In this document: in pieces, positions 24,962 through 29,715 of the stretch
Position numbering within the stretch: the first letter of the stretch is position 1
Layout: the number at the start of each line of letters is the position of its first letter
Source: Stenotrophomonas sp. UBA7346
Lineage (GTDB): Bacteria; Pseudomonadota; Gammaproteobacteria; Xanthomonadales; Xanthomonadaceae
Length of the DNA: 29,715 bases
Reading direction: 5' to 3'
NCBI GenBank assembly: GCA_002471015.1
Contig: DKPB01000069.1
Span: 13,118-42,832, forward strand
Position numbers and translations under genes: made by a program
Notes under the pieces: generated by a model
What the model was told of the DNA's origin: nothing
Databases searched by the model: none
Seen by the model: only the letters and a program-made list of their open reading frames with translations

Positions 24962-26539
24962 ATGAACGTGACCCGTACCCTGGCCGCGCTGGCCACCGCA
25001 TGCCTGCTGGCGGCCGCACCGGCCTGGGCGGCCGATGCACCGGTCGTCGCCAAGCGCGGCATCGAGCACCAGCGCATGGCCGACCTGGGCAATGGCAGCT
25101 ACCTCAATCCGGTCCTGGCCGGCGATCACCCGGACCCGTCGGTGCTCAAGGACGGTGACGATTACTACCTCACCCTGTCCTCGTTCGATGCCTACCCGGG
25201 TCTGCCGATCTGGCACTCGCGCGATCTGGTCAACTGGCAGCCGCTGGGCCACGCCATCACCACCAATGTCGGTGCGATCTGGGCGCCGGACATCATCAAG
25301 CACAAGGGTCGCTACTTCATCTACTTCCCGGCCCGCACCGCCGAGGCGCGCAGCAACTTCGTGGTCTGGGCCGACGACATCAAGGGCCCGTGGAGCGAGC
25401 CCATCGACATGGGCCTGGCCGGCTACATCGACCCCGGCCATGCCGTGGGCGAGGACGGCAAGCGCTACCTGTTCCTGTCCGGTGGCGACTATGTACAGAT
25501 CAGCGACGACGGCCTGAGCGTGGTGGGCACGCCCAGGCATGTCTATGACGGCTGGCGTTACCCGGAAAGCTGGGACGTGGAGGCCTACGCCCAGGAAGGC
25601 CCGAAGATCAGCCAGCGCAACGGTTGGTACTACATGACCACCGCCGTTGGCGGCACCGCCGGCCCGCCGACCGGGCACATGGTCATCACCGCACGCTCGC
25701 GTTCTATCCATGGCCCGTGGGAAAACGCACCCAACAACCCCATCACCCGCACCGTGAATCGTGACGAGCCGTGGTGGTCGCGGGGCCACGCCACCCTGAT
25801 CGAAGGTACCGATGGTCGCGCCTGGATGATGTACCACGGCTACGAGAACGGTTATTGGACGCTGGGCCGGCAGATGCTGCTGGAGCCGATCGAGTGGACC
25901 GACGATGGCTGGTTTGTCGCCAAAGGCGGCGACCTCGGCCAGCCGCTGGCCAAGCCGTCGGGCCAGGCCGTGGCGCATGGCATGGCGCTGTCCGATGACT
26001 TCAAGGGCGGCAAGCTGGGCCCGCAGTGGTCGTTCTTCAACCCGACCCGCGAGGAATACCAGCGCCTGTCCTTCGGCAGTGACGGCATGACCCTGCAGGG
26101 CAAGGGCAGCACCCCGCGCGATGCCTCGCCGCTGACCGCCATTGCCGGCGACGTGGCCTATGAGTTCGAGGTGGAGATGGACATCGAGCCGGGTGCCTTC
26201 GGCGGCGCCCTGCTGTTCTACAGCGACCGCCTGTATGCCGGCGTGGGCAGCAACGGCGAGCAGTTCATCCTGCACCGCTACGGCGAGGAGCGCCCCACCC
26301 GGCCCCAGCCCAGCGCCACCGGTGGCAAGCTGTGGCTGCGGGTGACCAACAACCGTCACATCCTCACCGTACACACGTCCAAGGATGGCAGCAGCTGGCA
26401 GAAGTACCCCGTTCAGATGGAAGTGTCCGGCTACCATCACAATGTGGCGGGGAAATTCCTTGCGCTGAAGCCGGCCATCTATGCCGCTGGCAATGGCAAG
26501 GTGCATTTCCGCCAGTTCCGCTACCGCGCGCTGGATTGA
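24962..26539 (+). CDS. Secreted GH43 glycosidase with C-terminal beta-sandwich domain
   Basis: The 525-residue product has a signal peptide to about A23 (LLAAAPAWA). A five-blade GH43 domain follows with the catalytic base D58 (DHPDPS), the pKa modulator D110 (IWAPD) and the acid E212 (QEGPKI). From about residue 340 it has the beta-sandwich common in GH43 beta-xylosidases (GH43_C2-like: DDFKGGKLGPQWSFFNP, YSDRLYAGVGSNG). Family members remove xylose, arabinofuranose or galactose from plant polysaccharides; the precise activity cannot be read from sequence. Three ATGs lie in a row (24956, 24959, 24962). I chose the last because GGAG is six bases before it. Confidence 0.92.
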   Translation: MNVTRTLAALATACLLAAAPAWAADAPVVAKRGIEHQRMADLGNGSYLNPVLAGDHPDPSVLKDGDDYYLTLSSFDAYPGLPIWHSRDLVNWQPLGHAITTNVGAIWAPDIIKHKGRYFIYFPARTAEARSNFVVWADDIKGPWSEPIDMGLAGYIDPGHAVGEDGKRYLFLSGGDYVQISDDGLSVVGTPRHVYDGWRYPESWDVEAYAQEGPKISQRNGWYYMTTAVGGTAGPPTGHMVITARSRSIHGPWENAPNNPITRTVNRDEPWWSRGHATLIEGTDGRAWMMYHGYENGYWTLGRQMLLEPIEWTDDGWFVAKGGDLGQPLAKPSGQAVAHGMALSDDFKGGKLGPQWSFFNPTREEYQRLSFGSDGMTLQGKGSTPRDASPLTAIAGDVAYEFEVEMDIEPGAFGGALLFYSDRLYAGVGSNGEQFILHRYGEERPTRPQPSATGGKLWLRVTNNRHILTVHTSKDGSSWQKYPVQMEVSGYHHNVAGKFLALKPAIYAAGNGKVHFRQFRYRALD

Positions 26540-26554
26540 GCGCGGCCCGATAGA

Positions 26555-27640
26555 ATGCACGTAATGAACGGTTTCAAGGACATGCCCTTGCGCAAGAAAG
26601 CCGACGCCGCCGCCACGCCCCAGTCGCTGGGGCGGCCCGCCACCATCAACGACATCGCGCGGCTGTCGGGTGTTTCCAAGAAGACGGTCTCGCGGATCAT
26701 CAACAACTCGCCGCTGGTGCGCAAAGACACCCGCGACAAGGTTGAGGCCCTGATGCGCGAGGTCGGCTACACGCCCGACCCGCTGGCCCGCGGGCTGGCG
26801 TTCCGGCGCTCGTTCCTGATCGGCATGGTCTACGACAACCCCACCGCGCAATACGTGGTGGACATGCAGAACGGTGCACTGGACGCCCTGCGTGGCTCCA
26901 GCTTCGAGCTGGTGGTGCACCCCTGCGATACCCGCAGCCCGGGCTACATCGAGGGCGTGAAGCGCTTCGTGCAGCAGCAGAAGCTGCACGGCGTGATCCT
27001 GGTGCCGCGTGCCTCCGAAGACCAGGCGCTGGCCGATATGCTGGACGAGATCGGCTGCCGCTTCACCCGCATCGCCTCGCTGCCGCTGGATGAAACCTCG
27101 CAGATGGTGATCACCCACGACCGTGACGGCGCCGCTGAAGCGGCCGATTACCTGCTGTCGCTGGGCCACCGCGACATCGCCCTGATCACCGGCCCCACTG
27201 CCTACCGCTCGGCCCATGAGCGCACCGCCGGCTTCCTTGAAGCCCTGGAGCGGCGTGGCATCGAACTGCCGCCGGCGCGCATCATCGAGGCCGGTTACAC
27301 CTTTGAGTCCGGTGTGGCCGCGGCCGAGAAGCTGCTGCTGGGCAAGCAGCGGCCCACCGCCATCTTCACCGGTAACGACGAAATGGCGGCCGGCGTCTAC
27401 AAGGTGGCCATGCGCGCTGGCATCAACATCCCGCGCGAGTTGTCGGTGGTCGGTTACGACGACAGCCCGCTGGCATCGCGGCTGTGGCCATCGCTGACTT
27501 CGGTGCGTCGCAATACCCGTGACACCGGGAGAACAGCGGCTGCCATGCTGATCCAGCCGGAGGGCAAGAACGCCCTGCCCCTGGCCAGCGTGCGCCCGCA
27601 TCTGATCGTGCGCGATTCCTGCCAGCCGCCGCAGGACTGA
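26555..27640 (+). CDS. LacI-family transcriptional regulator
   Basis: The 361-residue regulator has the LacI helix-turn-helix at about residues 30-50 (ATINDIARLSGVSKKTVSRI), a hinge helix with PLARGLA near 76-82 and a periplasmic-binding-protein-like effector domain from about 87. It most likely represses the locus and is released by a pathway intermediate such as KDG. It follows GH43 by 15 bases, so it should be made from the FAH-TRAP-GH43 operon and regulate itself through the site at 21093. The start is uncertain; ATGs at 26564 and 26582 are in frame and none has a strong ribosome-binding site. Confidence 0.93.
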   Translation: MHVMNGFKDMPLRKKADAAATPQSLGRPATINDIARLSGVSKKTVSRIINNSPLVRKDTRDKVEALMREVGYTPDPLARGLAFRRSFLIGMVYDNPTAQYVVDMQNGALDALRGSSFELVVHPCDTRSPGYIEGVKRFVQQQKLHGVILVPRASEDQALADMLDEIGCRFTRIASLPLDETSQMVITHDRDGAAEAADYLLSLGHRDIALITGPTAYRSAHERTAGFLEALERRGIELPPARIIEAGYTFESGVAAAEKLLLGKQRPTAIFTGNDEMAAGVYKVAMRAGINIPRELSVVGYDDSPLASRLWPSLTSVRRNTRDTGRTAAAMLIQPEGKNALPLASVRPHLIVRDSCQPPQD

Positions 27641-27680
27641 AGAAACCCAAGTTTTTGTTTTGCAAAGAAAACCAGATATC

Positions 27681-27691
27681 TTGCAGTGCAA
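27681..27691. promoter_or_regulatory. TTGCAGTGCAA palindrome upstream of kduD
   Basis: This is identical to the palindrome at 10533-10543 and directly abuts the TGACACCGGT site, so both would lie in the kduD promoter region. Confidence 0.45.
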
Positions 27692-27709
27692 AATGACACC
27701 GGTTTCCAT
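27692..27709 (+). promoter_or_regulatory. Candidate LacI-type operator of kduD
   Basis: AATGACACCGGTTTCCAT is the best match in the window to an 18-bp palindrome AATGACACCGGTGTCATT (15 of 18 positions), a pattern I inferred by joining half-sites from this window. It starts 168 bases before the kduD ATG. Confidence 0.55.
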
Positions 27710-27859
27710 AATTGGCTATCATCGCCCGGCAGGCCCGCACTGCAAACCTGGCGGGCCACTGGACAGATGTGTTGACCGGGCCCGACCCGGCGCCATCGCA
27801 CCGCTGCGGCGCCAACCGCTGACAGCACCATCGAACTACCGCTCTGGGAGAGGAACAGC

Positions 27860-28615
27860 ATGACGAATCCATTCAGTCTCGAAGGCAAGGTCGCCCTGGT
27901 AACCGGTGCCAATACCGGTCTGGGCCAGGGCATCGCGCTGGCGCTGGCCGCCGCCGGTGCCGACATTGCCGGCGCCGGCATCGTCCCGGCCGACGAGACC
28001 GCCGAGAAGGTGCGCGCACTGGGCCGCCGCTTCCTCAACATCGAAGCGAACCTGATCAGCATCGAGCCGGTTGAGCGTGTGGTTGCCGAAACCATTGCCG
28101 GCTTGGGTCGCCTGGACGTCCTGGTCAACAACGCCGGCCTGATCCGTCGCGCCGATGCCGTGGATTTCAGCGAGAAGGACTGGGACGACGTGATGAACGT
28201 CAACATCAAGTCCGCGTTCTTCATGAGCCAGGCCGCCGGCAAGCATTTCATCGCCCAGGGCAGCGGCAAGATCATCAACATCGCCTCGATGCTGTCCTTC
28301 CAGGGCGGCGTGCGGGTGCCGTCGTATACCGCTTCCAAGAGCGGCATCGCCGGCATCACCCGCCTGCTGGCCAACGAATGGGCCGGCAAGGGCGTGACCA
28401 TCAACGCCATCGCCCCGGGTTACATGGCCACCGACAACACCGCACAGCTGCGTGCTGACGAAGACCGCAACAAGGCGATCCTGGACCGCATTCCGGCCGG
28501 CCGCTGGGGCAAGCCGGAAGACCTGGGCGGCACCGCGGTGTTCCTGGCCTCGAGCGCGTCGGATTACGTCAACGGCGCGATCATTCCGGTCGATGGTGGC
28601 TGGTTGGCGCGCTGA
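27860..28615 (+). CDS. kduD: 2-dehydro-3-deoxy-D-gluconate 5-dehydrogenase
   Basis: KduD interconverts 2,5-diketo-3-deoxygluconate and KDG with NAD(P)H in the cytosol. The 251-residue short-chain dehydrogenase has the cofactor motif TGANTGLG (15-22), NNAG at 90-93 and the catalytic S143, Y156 and K160 (YTASK). Length and sequence closely follow E. coli KduD (253). GGGAGAGGAA precedes the ATG. It lies downstream of the lacI gene with its own 219-bp promoter region holding both operators, and upstream of the matching isomerase at 28938. Confidence 0.94.
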   Translation: MTNPFSLEGKVALVTGANTGLGQGIALALAAAGADIAGAGIVPADETAEKVRALGRRFLNIEANLISIEPVERVVAETIAGLGRLDVLVNNAGLIRRADAVDFSEKDWDDVMNVNIKSAFFMSQAAGKHFIAQGSGKIINIASMLSFQGGVRVPSYTASKSGIAGITRLLANEWAGKGVTINAIAPGYMATDNTAQLRADEDRNKAILDRIPAGRWGKPEDLGGTAVFLASSASDYVNGAIIPVDGGWLAR

Positions 28616-28682
28616 GGATTGAAGGTGGCGAGGCGGAAGCTGAAAGGCAGGTACGAAGCGTAAAGCTGAAAAGCCAGAAGCG

Positions 28683-28752
28683 CCCTCACCCCTACCCCTC
28701 TCCCGCAGGCGGGAGAGGGGAAAGCAACAGCCAAAGCCAAAGCCAAAGCCAA
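28683..28752. repeat. Composite repeat: hairpin plus four AGCCAA hexamers
   Basis: A perfect 12-bp stem (CCCCTCTCCCGC at 28695-28706 with its complement at 28709-28720) is followed by AGCCAA repeated four times (28729-28752). It sits between kduD and the isomerase gene, whose 322-bp gap is otherwise free of genes. Confidence 0.7.
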
Positions 28753-28820
28753 AGCGGAAGCAGCGGCGACAGTGATAGCTAGTGAGGGCAGCCACGCTGC
28801 AGTCGCGAGCAGCACAGATT

Positions 28821-28873
28821 TCCCTTCTCCCGCATGCGGGAGAAGGTGCCCCGAAGGGGCGGATGAGGGGAGC
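28821..28873. repeat. CTTCTCCCGC hairpin repeat
   Basis: CCTTCTCCCGCATGCGGGAG and the adjoining GAAGGTGCCCCGAAGGGGC form two stems. It is inverted relative to the 17481 copy and lies 65 bases before the isomerase gene. Confidence 0.65.
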
Positions 28874-28937
28874 TTTTGCTCCGCAACTGCTTCCACCTCA
28901 TCAACAACAACGTTTCCCCCTAATCGAGAGTCACGCA

Positions 28938-29576
28938 ATGAAAATCGCATTGATGCAGGAGTTCAGCCAGGCCGCCAAGAACCCGGTGGTGCTGGAACAG
29001 CTCAACACCGTCGCCGCCCAGCAGGGCCACGACGTGTTCAACGTTGGCATGGACGGTGACAACGATCACCGCCTGACCTACATCCACCTGGGCATCTGCG
29101 CAGCGCTGCTGCTCAACGCCAAGGCCGTGGACTTCGTGGTGGCTGGCTGCGGCACCGGGCAGGGCGCCATGATGTCGCTCAATGCATGGCCGGGTGTGTT
29201 CTGCGGCTACTGCATCGAGCCGACCGATGCCTTCCTGTTCGCCCAGGTCAACAGCGGCAACGCGCTGGCACTGCCGTTCGCCAAGGGCTTTGGCTGGGGC
29301 GCGGAAATCAACATCCGCTACATCTTCGAGAAGGCATTTGCCGGTGAGCGCGGCCAGGGTTACCCGGCCGAGCGCAAGGAATCGCAGATGGCCAACGCCG
29401 GCATCCTGGCGCAGGTCAAGCAGGGCGCTTCGAAGGACTTCGTTGAAGGCCTGAAGTCCATCGACCAGGAACTGGTCAAGCAGGCCGTTGGCGGCGAGCG
29501 CTTCCAGAAGGCGTTCTTCGACAATGCCAAGGACGACGCCATCGTCGCCTACGTGAAGAGCGTGCTGGGCAAGTAA
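28938..29576 (+). CDS. DhuI-type 4-deoxy-5-ketouronate isomerase (RpiB/LacAB fold)
   Basis: The 212-residue product belongs to the RpiB/LacA/LacB family, with the active-site cysteine C71 in AGCGTGQGAM. It is longer than RpiB (about 150). Its SQAAKN start, LTYIHLGICAALLLN, and the FGWGAEINIRYIFEKAF region match my memory of the streptococcal DhuI isomerases that turn 4-deoxy-L-threo-5-hexosulose-uronate into 2,5-diketo-3-deoxygluconate. It would supply the substrate of KduD just upstream and replaces a classical cupin-type KduI, which is absent here. GAGAG lies before the ATG. A ribose-5-phosphate isomerase role is less likely given its length and neighbours. Confidence 0.85.
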   Translation: MKIALMQEFSQAAKNPVVLEQLNTVAAQQGHDVFNVGMDGDNDHRLTYIHLGICAALLLNAKAVDFVVAGCGTGQGAMMSLNAWPGVFCGYCIEPTDAFLFAQVNSGNALALPFAKGFGWGAEINIRYIFEKAFAGERGQGYPAERKESQMANAGILAQVKQGASKDFVEGLKSIDQELVKQAVGGERFQKAFFDNAKDDAIVAYVKSVLGK

Positions 29577-29610
29577 GCCCACGCATGTGCTGACGCCCTT
29601 GCGGGCAGAC

Positions 29611-29639
29611 AAGGGCGCCTGCGGGCGCCTTTGTTGTTT
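29611..29639 (+). terminator. Rho-independent terminator after the isomerase gene
   Basis: AAGGGCGCC (29611-29619) pairs with GGCGCCTTT (29624-29632) around a 4-base loop, with one G-U pair, and is followed by GTTGTTT. It lies 34 bases past the stop codon and probably ends the kduD-isomerase transcript. Confidence 0.75.
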
Positions 29640-29686
29640 GCGGATATCGATGCACTCGACGACGCATTCGTAATGCTGGATACCGG

Positions 29687-29715
29687 CCCTTCTCCCCTTG
29701 CGGGAGAAGGTGCCC
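29687..29715. repeat. CTTCTCCCC hairpin repeat, cut by the window end
   Basis: CCCTTCTCCCCTTGCGGGAG then AAGGTGCCC matches the 17481 and 28821 copies. The remainder lies outside the window. Confidence 0.6.

Noticed and set aside
22828..27709. Long minus-strand open frames of 754 and 985 codons
   Set aside because: They lie opposite the TRAP, GH43 and LacI genes, have low-complexity His/Gln/Arg-rich translations and lack a ribosome-binding site.
28938..29576. Ribose-5-phosphate isomerase B
   Set aside because: The protein is about 60 residues longer than RpiB and is adjacent to kduD; the sequence is closer to DhuI-type isomerases.

Overview
The window most likely comes from a Stenotrophomonas species (Xanthomonadaceae). 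Codons are strongly GC-rich. Short palindromes beginning GTAG and containing the core GAGCCATGCTC (positions 28-168 and 17584-17652) match the SMAG repeats of S. maltophilia. The TonB-dependent receptors, the kdgK-eda pair and the style of intergenic repeats also fit xanthomonads. I see no tRNA, rRNA, CRISPR array, prophage or insertion sequence.

Positions 1-8500 are mainly core genome: fructose-1,6-bisphosphatase (fbp), a DUF4010/MgtC-type membrane protein, an aromatic aminotransferase (tyrB), a TonB-dependent siderophore-type receptor, a small unknown protein and a zinc alcohol dehydrogenase (adhP). The gaps hold several families of intergenic repeats and an unusual cluster of perfect DnaA-box 9-mers.

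Positions 8736-29576 look like one carbohydrate-utilisation locus of the TonB-dependent-transporter (CUT) type, built for an acidic, uronate-containing, probably acetylated plant polysaccharide. Its parts are a 921-residue TonB-dependent receptor; a 1265-residue secreted protein with a LamG-like N-terminus and a probable alpha/alpha-toroid core; two exported esterases; a three-part TRAP transporter whose binding protein is a predicted Tat lipoprotein; a secreted GH43 glycosidase; and a LacI-family regulator. The catabolic enzymes are a DhuI-type (RpiB/LacAB fold) isomerase, KduD, KdgK and Eda. Together these would convert 4-deoxy-5-ketouronate to 2,5-diketo-3-deoxygluconate, then KDG, then KDPG, then pyruvate and glyceraldehyde-3-phosphate. 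That route normally starts from unsaturated uronates released by a polysaccharide lyase, yet no familiar lyase lies in the window. The 1265-residue protein is therefore the best candidate for a poorly described or new lyase.

The locus appears to be held together by shared operators. A TGACACCG-type site lies upstream of kdgK-eda, the 921-residue receptor, the FAH-TRAP-GH43-lacI operon and kduD. A second palindrome, TGCAGTGCA, lies in three of the same promoter regions. The LacI gene sits at the end of the operon, so autoregulation is likely.

A cysteine-dioxygenase-like cupin and an FAH-family hydratase are embedded in the locus without an obvious role.
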